A program made the translations under genes and the position numbers. Below, one piece after another: positions 1-7,066 of a stretch of DNA of 36,064 nucleotides (positions are counted from its first letter, which is position 1; every line of letters begins with the position of its first letter). The DNA comes from CAZLMW01 sp964560875 (GTDB lineage: Bacteria > Myxococcota_A > UBA9042): contig CAZLMW010000084.1 of the NCBI GenBank assembly GCA_964560875.1, positions 1-36,064 on the forward strand, given 5' to 3'. Below the pieces are notes generated by a model. It worked only from the letters and a program-made list of their open reading frames with translations. It searched no databases and was not told where the DNA came from.

Positions 1-1
1 G

Positions 2-61
2 ATGCGCAAACACGCGATGCGCAAACACGCGATGCGCAAACACGCGATGCGCAAATACGGG
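2..61 (+). repeat. 15-bp tandem repeat carrying start codons
   Basis: Three identical units (2-16, 17-31, 32-46) encode Met-Arg-Lys-His-Ala. A fourth diverged unit (47-61) encodes Met-Arg-Lys-Tyr-Gly. Every unit begins with an in-frame ATG. The array may extend upstream of the window. Confidence 0.9.
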
Positions 62-676
62 GCGGCGCAATCGGCTGTCCGGGTGTGCGTCGTCGCGATG
101 GCGTTAGGCGCGTTCGCTGGCTGCAAAAAAGGGCCGCGACCGCTGCTGACGTGCCCTGTCATTGGCGAACAGACGCCGATACACGACGCGCCCGCCGCCG
201 GATGCCTGGTCGTGATCGACGGCAAGCTCCTGGTCGTTCGTCGAGTCGATCCGCGAGCTGGAAAGAACGGTCGGATAACGCCTCCCGGTGGTGGTGTGGA
301 GTCGGGCGAGTCAGCTCGCTGCGCGGCCGTACGCGAGTGTCGTGAGGAGGCCGGGGTTGATGTCGCGGCCGGTGCTCTGGTGCATCGGTTCGACAACGGA
401 TTCGCGCTCTTTTTGTGCCGGCCGATCAACGACAAGGCAGACGCAGCAGCGCGGACCGCCGACGTGCCAGCTTCGATGCGCCACGAGGCAAGTGAGAAGC
501 TGCTGCTCGACGTGGCCAGAATGCGAGGACCGGGCGGACAACCGGAGCGCTGGGCGTACAGCAGCAACAAGGTCGTGCAGGATCGGTGGGCGGCCATCAT
601 GAAACTGGCCCTGTTCCAGGGGACGGGCGGCGATGTCGCGCGGGTCGCTGAAGCTGTCACACCGGCCGCACGATAG
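2..676 (+). CDS. Lipoprotein-like NUDIX hydrolase
   Basis: The protein has a perfect NUDIX box (G-x5-E-x7-RE-x-x-EE-x-G-V) at residues 97-119 of the 224-residue reading. That box binds Mg2+ for hydrolysis of nucleoside-diphosphate-linked substrates. It is preceded by a short basic/hydrophobic signal and a lipobox-like FAGC (Cys41), which suggests lipid anchoring outside the cytoplasm. The 5' end is ambiguous: four in-frame ATGs at 2, 17, 32 and 47 each start a 15-bp repeat unit, and the reading frame may continue upstream of the window. Starting at 47 gives an ordinary 26-residue lipoprotein signal, which I find most natural. The C-terminal part contains no other motif I recognise. NUDIX enzymes are normally cytosolic, so an exported one is unusual. 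The substrate cannot be predicted. The NUDIX call is firm; the lipoprotein call is moderate because Phe at -3 of the lipobox is not typical. Confidence 0.82.
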   Translation: MRKHAMRKHAMRKHAMRKYGAAQSAVRVCVVAMALGAFAGCKKGPRPLLTCPVIGEQTPIHDAPAAGCLVVIDGKLLVVRRVDPRAGKNGRITPPGGGVESGESARCAAVRECREEAGVDVAAGALVHRFDNGFALFLCRPINDKADAAARTADVPASMRHEASEKLLLDVARMRGPGGQPERWAYSSNKVVQDRWAAIMKLALFQGTGGDVARVAEAVTPAAR

Positions 677-756
677 GCGCTGCGTCGGTAGTGCCCTGAG
701 CCAAGTTCTGAGAAAGACGCCCTAACGTATTGAGACATCGAGCACCGAGGTAGCCC

Positions 757-1806
757 ATGCGCATCGACGCGTTCATCGACCAGCCAAACCACAAGCGCCT
801 CAAGCGGGCGTGCACATTGGCCGAGATCGCCGGATTTGACGGCATCACGATCCCGGAAATCACCAACGATCCATTCATATCTGCCGCGATCGCGGCCGAT
901 GCCACCGAAAAGGTTGATGTGCGCACGGGCATCGCCGTTGCGTTCCCACGAAGCCCGATGAACGTGGCGACCAGCGCTTGGCAGCTGCACGAGAACAGCG
1001 CGGGGCGATTCGTGTTGGGGATCGGCACTCAGGTCAAGGGGCATATTGAGCGACGTTTCAGTACGGCGTGGACCAAGCCGTATCCGCGATTGCGCGACTA
1101 CGTCTGGGCGCTGCGGGCGATCTGGGCGTCGTGGCAAGACAAACAACCGCTGAATTTTACGTCGGACAACTACGCGCACACGCTGATGACGCCGGAGTTT
1201 GCCCCCAAACCGAGCACATACGGGCCGATACCGATTCACACAGCGGCGGTTAGACCGGCGATGCTTCGGCTTGCTGGCCGCGTATCCGACGGCGTTCGGC
1301 TGCACGGTTTTTGTACGCGCATGTACCTGGATGACGTCGTGCTGCCCAATCTGCAAGCGGGTTTGGATCGGGTGGATCGCGAGCGCGAGACCTTCGAGGT
1401 GTGCGGCGGTGGCTTCATCGCGACCGGTCCGGACGAAGAGGCGGTGGCCAAACGCGTGGAGTGGGTGCGCTATCGGCTGGCCTTTTACGGGTCCACGCGC
1501 ACGTATTCGCCGGTGCTCGAGGCGCATGGTTGGCATGATCTTGGCGCGGAGCTGCATGCGATGAGCAAACAGGGGCGCTGGGCGGAAATGGCGGCGCGGA
1601 TCGACGACGACGTCGTTCGGCAATTCACGGCGGTGGCGACGTTCGAAAACCTCGCGGCGGAGGTGGAGCGGCGTTTTGCAGGGCTGACCGACCGTATCGA
1701 CCTGTTTGCGCCCGCCGATGAGAAGGAAGCCGCCACGCTGGCCGATGTGCTCGACGATATCCGACGCCTGCCACGGCGCTACAAGGGGCTTGTGAGCGAG
1801 GCGTAG
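757..1806 (+). CDS. LLM-class F420-dependent oxidoreductase
   Basis: This 349-residue protein belongs to the bacterial luciferase-like (TIM barrel) superfamily, closest in feel to the TIGR03617 F420-dependent group. Family features visible are the N-terminal strand with an AEIAGFDGI segment, a TGIAVAFPRSP core segment, a GRFVLGIGTQ loop with the following HIERRF, and a PEFAPKPSTYGPIPIHTAAV stretch. Length fits the family. The start ATG has a GAGG ribosome-binding motif about 8 nt upstream. Such enzymes use reduced F420 or FMN for hydride transfer to diverse substrates; which cofactor and substrate apply here cannot be read from sequence. It lies alone between the NUDIX gene and the ABC pair, with 80-130 nt gaps. 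If F420 is the cofactor, the genome should encode fbiC/cofC/cofD/cofE. Confidence 0.85.
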   Translation: MRIDAFIDQPNHKRLKRACTLAEIAGFDGITIPEITNDPFISAAIAADATEKVDVRTGIAVAFPRSPMNVATSAWQLHENSAGRFVLGIGTQVKGHIERRFSTAWTKPYPRLRDYVWALRAIWASWQDKQPLNFTSDNYAHTLMTPEFAPKPSTYGPIPIHTAAVRPAMLRLAGRVSDGVRLHGFCTRMYLDDVVLPNLQAGLDRVDRERETFEVCGGGFIATGPDEEAVAKRVEWVRYRLAFYGSTRTYSPVLEAHGWHDLGAELHAMSKQGRWAEMAARIDDDVVRQFTAVATFENLAAEVERRFAGLTDRIDLFAPADEKEAATLADVLDDIRRLPRRYKGLVSEA

Positions 1807-1932
1807 TCAGCTTCGGTGCCACGTGGATTCAGCGCATGAAGGGGAACGCAAACAGCGACACTCGGGGGCGACGGAAGCAGACGTCGAGAGACCAGGTGAG
1901 CTTGCCAATGGATAGCAGCACAGCGAGGGGCC

Positions 1933-2619
1933 ATGACACCTGAACGCGCTACCGCCGGTGATTCGCCGCTGTTGCAGGTGCGTGATCTCGGGGTTGACGT
2001 CGCCGGGCAGCCGTTGTTGCGCGGTGTCAGTTTCGCGGTACAGCCGGACGAGAAGATCGCGATTGTCGGTCCGTCGGGGGCGGGCAAGAGCCAACTTCTG
2101 CGAACAATCGTTGGCCTCCAGGACGCCGCGGCCGGCGAGGTGCTGTTTCGCGGTGGTCCTCGCGACGTGCAAGGGTGGCCCGCGTACCGGCGCCGCGTGC
2201 TGTATGTGCCGACGCTCGCGCCGTTGTTGCCTGGGACCGTTGCTGAAAACTTCTCTGTGGTTGCGGCATATGCCAGCCACGACAGCGAAATTGCCGCCGA
2301 CCTGCGGGATGGATTGCTCGGCAGGCTCGGCGTTGGCGGCTTGTTGGACCGGGATGTCGCGGTGCTTTCGACCGGAGAACAACGGCGCGTGGCGGTCGCT
2401 CGAGCCCTGGCGCTCAAGCCCGATGTCCTGCTGGTAGATGAGCCGACCAACGGTTTGGACACGGACCACGCCGCGGCCGTCGAAGAGATGTTGGTCGACG
2501 CGGGAGCCGTCATCCTCGTTTCGCATGACCGTGGCTTGGTCGAGCGTTTGGCCGGTCGCGTCGTCGACGTCGGCGGGTTCGTAGTCCGCCGCGACGGCGA
2601 GGATCGAAGCCGTGGCTAG
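1933..2619 (+). CDS. fetA: FetA-like ABC exporter ATP-binding subunit
   Basis: This 228-residue ABC ATPase has Walker A GPSGAGKS at 46-53, signature LSTGEQ at 145-150, Walker B VLLVDE at 165-170 and the H-loop His198. It overlaps the following UPF0014 permease gene by 8 bp. That pairing is the hallmark of the FetA-FetB (YbbL-YbbM) system, implicated in E. coli in iron export and oxidative-stress resistance. Two departures are visible. The Q-loop position holds Thr94 (YVPTLAP) where a Gln is normally conserved, and the signature has Thr in place of the first Gly. ATP hydrolysis or its coupling to the permease may therefore differ. The start ATG follows GAGGGG. The family call is strong; iron as substrate is inferred from the family only. 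Confidence 0.85.
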   Translation: MTPERATAGDSPLLQVRDLGVDVAGQPLLRGVSFAVQPDEKIAIVGPSGAGKSQLLRTIVGLQDAAAGEVLFRGGPRDVQGWPAYRRRVLYVPTLAPLLPGTVAENFSVVAAYASHDSEIAADLRDGLLGRLGVGGLLDRDVAVLSTGEQRRVAVARALALKPDVLLVDEPTNGLDTDHAAAVEEMLVDAGAVILVSHDRGLVERLAGRVVDVGGFVVRRDGEDRSRG

Positions 2620-3415
2620 TCCGGGCGCATTGCCGCTGACCTACGTCGATTTGGCCGTGGCCGGCGGGCTGGTGGCGGTCAGCGGATGTGTGTCGCTCGC
2701 ATTGCGGCTCGGACTGGGACGCACGCTGGCGGTGGCCGCGCTACGGACTGTCGTCCAGCTCGTGCTGATCGGCTACCTGCTGCAGTGGGTATTCGACCTG
2801 GACAGCGCGCCGCTGGTGCTCGGGTGGCTGGCGGTCATGGTGGTCGCTGCGGGGCGCGCGGCGGTACATCGTTCCGGACGCACATTCACCGGTGCGATTC
2901 CGATGGCATGGCTGACGCTGACGGTGGCGTGTTTGCTGACAACGTTTACGGTGACCGGTGCGATCGTGCACGTGGACCCCTGGTTCGACCCGCAATACGT
3001 GATTCCGCTCTGTGGGATGGTGCTCGGGAACACGCTGACTGGGCTGTCGCTGTGCCTCGATAGCGTGCTGCAGGCGTTTGACGTGGGGCGGGCGACGATC
3101 GAGTTGCGGCTGATGTTGGGCGCGTCGGCGTGGGAGGCAGCTCGGCCGGCCGTTCGCGAGGGCGTGCGGCGAGGGATGGTGCCGATCATCAACTCGATGA
3201 CAGTGGTCGGGATCGTGTCATTGCCCGGCATGATGACCGGGCAGATCCTCGCTGGCGCGGACCCGATGTCAGCGGTGAAGTACCAGGTCGTTGTGATGTT
3301 CATGCTGGCGGCGAGTACAGGGCTTGGGAGTATCCTCATGGCGTTGCTCGTGTACCGGCGCGCGTTTACCACCCGGCATCAACTGCGCGCTGGATTTGTC
3401 CGGCGCGTGCGGTGA
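2612..3415 (+). CDS. fetB: FetB-like ABC exporter permease (UPF0014)
   Basis: This is a 267-residue polytopic membrane protein with about seven hydrophobic segments, matching the UPF0014/FetB family in size. Family motifs visible are the LRTVVQLVLIGYLL segment near residue 45-60, a central PLCGMVLGNTLTGLSL stretch, and the late VGIVSLPGMMTGQILAGADP loop thought to contact the ATPase. Translation starts at a GTG inside the end of fetA (8-bp overlap), indicating translational coupling. Together with fetA it should form an inner-membrane exporter; metal specificity is inferred from E. coli. The gene is complete, and a short minisatellite begins 25 nt after its stop codon. Confidence 0.88.
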   Translation: MASPGALPLTYVDLAVAGGLVAVSGCVSLALRLGLGRTLAVAALRTVVQLVLIGYLLQWVFDLDSAPLVLGWLAVMVVAAGRAAVHRSGRTFTGAIPMAWLTLTVACLLTTFTVTGAIVHVDPWFDPQYVIPLCGMVLGNTLTGLSLCLDSVLQAFDVGRATIELRLMLGASAWEAARPAVREGVRRGMVPIINSMTVVGIVSLPGMMTGQILAGADPMSAVKYQVVVMFMLAASTGLGSILMALLVYRRAFTTRHQLRAGFVRRVR

Positions 3416-3787
3416 ACGGCGCGACGCGCGTGTCAGAACACGACGACCGTCTCAGCGACGACCGTCTCAGCGACGACCGTCTCAGAGAACTGTAACAAAC
3501 GTTGAATTTCATGCGGTTATCCGTGGCGGATTCCGACCCGCGAAGGTCGCGTGTGCGCCTCCCGCTCGTTTCGACGCGCCTCCCGCTCGAAATCAGCGTT
3601 GAGTGGCGCCAGCAACGGCGCCCGGCGTGCACACTCAGTCGGTTTAGTCGGTTTCGGCCGCCCGAACGCGCTAAAAACGGCGCAAGGCCGCACCTGGAGG
3701 CATAGCTCTCCGATGCGACCTCGCGGTGCGCCTACAACAGTCGTTTGAATCGCTTTGCGTCAGAGGGCGACGTACCACCCGCAGACT
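3416..3787. other. Repeat-rich intergenic region
   Basis: These 372 bases lie between fetB and the 3' end of the transposase gene and hold no convincing gene. They contain a 15-bp tandem repeat (3441-3485), a 14-bp direct repeat (3555-3568 and 3576-3589), a 9-bp tandem duplication (3637-3654), and an inverted pair CGCACC/GGTGCG (3689-3694 and 3725-3730). Several small reading frames cross it but lack family features. Confidence 0.6.
3441..3485 (+). repeat. 15-bp tandem repeat, three perfect copies
   Basis: The unit CGACGACCGTCTCAG occurs at 3441-3455, 3456-3470 and 3471-3485 without a mismatch. It lies just after the fetB stop codon and is outside any gene I can support. Confidence 0.92.
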
Positions 3788-4801
3788 CTACCCGCCCTCT
3801 GGTGGGCCCGTTGCGTTGCGGTAGACGCCAGTTCGCTGGCGTTGCGCCCACTCTCGCCGCGTCCGCCGGTTCATCTCCCCAAACGCCAGACCGTCAGGCC
3901 CGCCCATCCTCAGCGATGGTGGAAACGTCCAGGGCGGAAACACAGCCGCGTCTCCCGCCAGAAACGCCGACGACGCAGCCCGATACCACGCCGCGATCTC
4001 ATCGAATGCAGCGCGAAAGTCGGTCGGCTTGCCGGCCACACCGTCACTCCTGGCCCGCTCCGTCGACGTGTTGCCGTCGCCGGCCTTGCGCTGCCAATCG
4101 TGGCGTTTCGCTCGCTCCGCTCCAGCGTCGTCCGGGGTGCCCGAGCGGTGCGACGCGATGACTGCATCAACGGCCACGCGCAGCTGCTCTTGCTGCTCCT
4201 CCTCCGAGAACGCGGCCAGTCCCGGCAGCGGCGAAAGCTTGATCGCATGCGCCTCACGAAAGCGCTCGGGGTCTTGCGCGACAACCTTCGCCGTCGTGCG
4301 CCCCATCGCCTCGCGACGCTGCCAATAACCCGTCGCTGCTCGCCCTCCGCAGAGCAGCTCTGCCGCCGATGACACGCCTGGCCATTGCTCCGGTCGCGCG
4401 ACGAGCCCTTCCTTTGCGCCATGGGCCAACACATAGGCCAACGCCTGCGCCTGCTGACGGCTGTCGTCCGGGACGCGGACCATATCGTATCGCCCCTGCC
4501 AGAGCGTGCCTGTGCGCCCGCGCAGTCGGTTGATTCGCCGCGTGAGGTTGCCTTTGACGTACTGCATGAAACGCGCAATCTGCTCCGGGTTGGCACCTGT
4601 CACGACCATGTGGAAGTGGTTGCTGACAAACGCCACGCCGTGGATCCGCACCCGATGTCGCTTCTGCCCCCGGCCGACCACGCCGATGACGGTTTCGTTG
4701 ATCGCCGGGCGATCCGGCACCAGGTACATGCGCCCCTCGAGCGTTTTGCTCGTGAGAAGGAGCACCGTTTCCGGCTCAAACCATCGTGGCGAACTCGCCA
4801 T
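3788..4801 (-). CDS. REP-associated tyrosine transposase (Y1/HUH)
   Basis: This 337-residue protein is an IS200-like Y1 transposase of the RAYT type, a single-strand DNA nicking and joining enzyme. The metal-binding HUH motif is NHFH (His62, His64) and the likely nucleophile is Tyr81 in MQYVKGNLTRR. Downstream are the family-typical WQGRYD and a YVLAHGAKEGLVARPEQW segment corresponding to the usual Y-x-x-x-N-P-V-R-A-G-L-V region. The catalytic half ends near residue 150. About 185 further residues form an extension containing charged and Trp/Arg-rich segments that I do not recognise. RAYTs are usually single-copy and associated with dispersed palindromes rather than moving as classical insertion sequences. 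No clear terminal repeats bound this gene, though inverted CGCACC/GGTGCG pairs lie nearby. All catalytic residues are present, so it looks intact. Confidence 0.85.
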   Translation of the reverse strand: MASSPRWFEPETVLLLTSKTLEGRMYLVPDRPAINETVIGVVGRGQKRHRVRIHGVAFVSNHFHMVVTGANPEQIARFMQYVKGNLTRRINRLRGRTGTLWQGRYDMVRVPDDSRQQAQALAYVLAHGAKEGLVARPEQWPGVSSAAELLCGGRAATGYWQRREAMGRTTAKVVAQDPERFREAHAIKLSPLPGLAAFSEEEQQEQLRVAVDAVIASHRSGTPDDAGAERAKRHDWQRKAGDGNTSTERARSDGVAGKPTDFRAAFDEIAAWYRAASSAFLAGDAAVFPPWTFPPSLRMGGPDGLAFGEMNRRTRREWAQRQRTGVYRNATGPPEGG

Positions 4802-5111
4802 TCATCCCGCCCTTTCCGGCCGCAACCGTTGTCGTGCTACAGCCCCGATTTGCGCCGCATGCCCACCCGCAGCCGCGCCCCTGGTCACAGCGCCACCACG
4901 TACTGATCGGCGATTGCCCTCATTTCTTTTCGAATCGCTTGACTGAAAGGCCGCCGGCCCGGCTCCGATTCGGCACGGCACGTCGTCATCGCCGGGCCCG
5001 AATCAAGCTCGCCCGTTGCGGCCGTTCACGACGTTGCTGGTCTCCGCGCGTGGCCGCTTGCGGTGCTATGCAAAAACACTATGCTCCGGGCCCTTTTCCG
5101 CCGGGTCCTTC
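4802..5111. other. Intergenic region with inverted repeat and promoter
   Basis: These 310 bases separate the divergent transposase and outer-membrane protein genes. They hold a 7-bp perfect inverted repeat (GATTCGG at 4967-4973, CCGAATC at 4998-5004) and the promoter-like motif at 5058-5085. An in-frame TTG at 5016 would extend the following gene into this region, but the promoter location and the signal peptide argue against that start. Confidence 0.5.
5058..5085 (+). promoter_or_regulatory. Putative sigma-70-like promoter
   Basis: TTGCGG (5058-5063), a 16-bp spacer, and TATGCT (5080-5085). It lies 26 nt upstream of the GTG proposed as the start of the outer-membrane protein and thus supports that start. 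Confidence 0.45.
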
Positions 5112-6698
5112 GTGCGTTTCTTTCGCCTATTTGCCGCTGTCGTAGCCGCTTTGTACGTGGCCGTGCCCGCCTCCGGTTCCGCGTCCGAGGACGACACAAT
5201 CCTGTCGGCAGTCGCCGCGACGGGTTCACCGCCGATCGCCCTTGACCTCAAGGGCACGATGCGTATGCGCGGCGGCATGATGCGCGACGCAAGCCTCGGC
5301 AATGGCCAATCGGGCGTGCCGGCAGCGCTCTCCACGCGTGACTTGAACAAAGACGTTCCGGCCAACGACACGCTCTCGCAGACCGACCTTCGTCTCCGGT
5401 TCGATCCCACGTTGCATGTCGGAACCCGCGGCGCCATACACGGCCAGTTCGAGTTCGCCGGCGCGCTCGTGATGGGCAGCGACCCGCGTGAGCCCGCCGT
5501 GCTCGGCCAGGCCACATCATTTGGCGGCAACGGACCGGCACGCGGTGGCATCGGCGTGCGACGGCTGTGGGCCACTTTCGACCTGTTCGGCATGGGCTCG
5601 GTCGAGATCGGTCGTGTTCCCGACCACTTCGGCCTCGGCATTGTCCGCAACGCCGGGCTCGATCCCCGCGCCGATTTTCAGTCCGACGTCGATCGCGTCG
5701 GCCTTCGCGCGGAGCTGTTCGACCTACGGCTGGCCCTGTCGCGCGACACGATGGCCAGCCTCCCGCATGTGAAGCGCGGCCTTGGCGCTGAAGATCCGCT
5801 CGATGGCATCGAAGACAGCACCGACGTCATCCGCTGGCTGGCACAAATCGAAGGCGGTGCGGCGAGCGGCCCCGGCTTCGGATGGGGCTTTTCACTCTCG
5901 TACCAAGACCAGGCCGTCGCGCTGCAGATCGAACACGACGCCGATCCCGCCGCCAAGCTCGCGTCCGGCTGTGTGCAAGGCGGAACCTGTTCGCTGACCG
6001 TTCCCCGCGACGCGAGCCTCATCACGCCGCAGCTCTACCTCCGCTACGAACAGAAGACCCCGCTTGGCCTGCTGCGCTTCCAAGGCGAGGGCGCGCTGCG
6101 TGTCGGCACCATCGAAACCGGCGCATTCCTGGCGAATACCGACGTCTCCAAGACCCTCATCGGCGGCGGTTTCGGGGCGGAACTCAGCCTCCGCAACGGC
6201 AGTCACCTGCTCATGGTGCGCGGCGGCGGCGCGACGGGCGACGACGAGGGCGGCTTTGGCGTGCTCGATCAGGCCAACTTCGAGGTCCAAAAGGGCGGCG
6301 AAATCAAACAACGCGACGTCATCACCGGCTTCTATCTGCACCGCGGCTTCCTGGTCGATGGTCTGCTGTTCCGTGAGGTGATCGGTGCCGTCGCGAACGC
6401 GTTCTATTTGCGACCTTCGTGGCGGATCGATCTCAACGCGACCGACGGCTCCCACAAGCTCTGGTTCGAAGGGGCCGCGGTCGCAGGACTCGCCTTCGCT
6501 GCTGGGTCGACGCCGGGCCGTTCGCGGCTTCTCGGAATCGAGCCCGAGCTGCTCGCAGGTATCGATACGGGCGGCGCCAGCACAGCTTTGCTCCATGCCA
6601 GCTACCTCGTCTCGGGCAGCGCGTTCAACGCCGGCGAAAACGGCACCGCTCCAAGCAACGCCTGGCGCGTGCTGGCCGAGTGGCACATACGGTTCTGA
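5112..6698 (+). CDS. Outer-membrane beta-barrel protein, unknown function
   Basis: With the GTG start at 5112 this is a 528-residue protein beginning with a clean signal peptide (MRFFRLFAAVVAALYVAVPA, then an SGSAS cleavage region). The remainder is Gly- and aromatic-rich with alternating hydrophobic strands, e.g. HGQFEFAGALVMG, WGFSLSYQDQAVALQIEHD and LLRFQGEGALRVGTI. It ends in AEWHIRF, a C-terminal Phe strand typical of BAM-assembled outer-membrane proteins. A motif GSVEIGRVPDHFGLGIV resembles porin-like barrels of deltaproteobacterial surface proteins (possibly the TIGR04551 group, not certain). One Cys pair (CVQGGTC) may close an extracellular loop. A TTG start at 5016 would add 32 residues and bury the signal peptide, so I reject it. 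Barrel assignment is confident; function is unknown. Confidence 0.75.
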   Translation: MRFFRLFAAVVAALYVAVPASGSASEDDTILSAVAATGSPPIALDLKGTMRMRGGMMRDASLGNGQSGVPAALSTRDLNKDVPANDTLSQTDLRLRFDPTLHVGTRGAIHGQFEFAGALVMGSDPREPAVLGQATSFGGNGPARGGIGVRRLWATFDLFGMGSVEIGRVPDHFGLGIVRNAGLDPRADFQSDVDRVGLRAELFDLRLALSRDTMASLPHVKRGLGAEDPLDGIEDSTDVIRWLAQIEGGAASGPGFGWGFSLSYQDQAVALQIEHDADPAAKLASGCVQGGTCSLTVPRDASLITPQLYLRYEQKTPLGLLRFQGEGALRVGTIETGAFLANTDVSKTLIGGGFGAELSLRNGSHLLMVRGGGATGDDEGGFGVLDQANFEVQKGGEIKQRDVITGFYLHRGFLVDGLLFREVIGAVANAFYLRPSWRIDLNATDGSHKLWFEGAAVAGLAFAAGSTPGRSRLLGIEPELLAGIDTGGASTALLHASYLVSGSAFNAGENGTAPSNAWRVLAEWHIRF

Positions 6699-6873
6699 GC
6701 CGTGGTGACAAAACCCCGTAACACACGGACCTCTGAGACGGGGTGCGGATCGTTTGAGTCGGGCCGGTCCGCAGCACCACATGCGTCCGTCTGGCGACCG
6801 GCAAAGCCGCGATGTCGGAGGCTCGCCTGGCGCGCAGCAGCGCTCGCGCTGCGAAGAAAACCAACAACGCATT

Positions 6874-6934
6874 GGGTGCGGGTCGACTCGGGAGGGCGGC
6901 GCGGCAGCGCCCCCGACCGAGGCGAGCCGCACCC
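6874..6934. repeat. Long imperfect inverted repeat, REP-like
   Basis: Arms 6874-6891 and 6917-6934 pair at 16 of 18 positions around a 25-nt spacer that can itself form a GGGCG/CGCCC stem. The outer arms begin GGGTGCGG and end CCGCACCC. It could be a REP-type palindrome, or a transcription barrier after the outer-membrane protein gene. There is no T-tract, so a standard intrinsic terminator is unlikely. Confidence 0.7.
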
Positions 6935-6951
6935 TCTGAGGCGTCTTGGTC

Positions 6952-6980
6952 TTACGTCGGCGCACCGAAACTGCTAGCCT
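6952..6980 (+). promoter_or_regulatory. Putative promoter of first modular lipoprotein
   Basis: TTACGT (6952-6957), 17-bp spacer, TAGCCT (6975-6980), leaving a leader of about 80 nt before the ATG at 7067. The motif GCTAnnnT recurs before other genes here. Confidence 0.45.
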
Positions 6981-7066
6981 TCGCGCCCCCTGATTCAGCC
7001 CCTTTCTCCTTTGGCAGCCGGCTCCGTCGCACCCGCCGACCGACCCGCCCAACCGACACAATCGCC

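Larger units (their letters stand above)
6699..7066. other. Intergenic region with long palindrome and promoter
   Basis: This 368-base gap holds a long imperfect inverted repeat (6874-6934), a smaller related GGTGC/GCACC pair (6742-6746 and 6774-6778), and the promoter-like motif at 6952-6980. The in-frame extension of the next gene to 6812 crosses all of these and is not considered coding. Confidence 0.55.

Noticed and set aside
3441..3485. CRISPR-like array
   Set aside because: The three 15-bp units are directly adjacent with no spacers and no cas genes nearby.
3745..4372. Plus-strand open frames over the transposase
   Set aside because: They are low-complexity Arg/Pro/Ser-rich shadows of the minus-strand transposase, which carries the HUH motif.
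5016..5111. TTG-initiated N-terminal extension of the outer-membrane protein
   Set aside because: It would hide a good signal peptide and span the promoter-like motif.
6713..6744. ACCCCGT/ACGGGGT hairpin after the outer-membrane protein gene as a terminator
   Set aside because: The 18-nt loop is long, and no T-tract follows, so support is weak.
6812..7066. N-terminal extension of lipoprotein 1 by 85 residues
   Set aside because: It crosses the palindrome and promoter and places a lipoprotein signal deep inside the protein.
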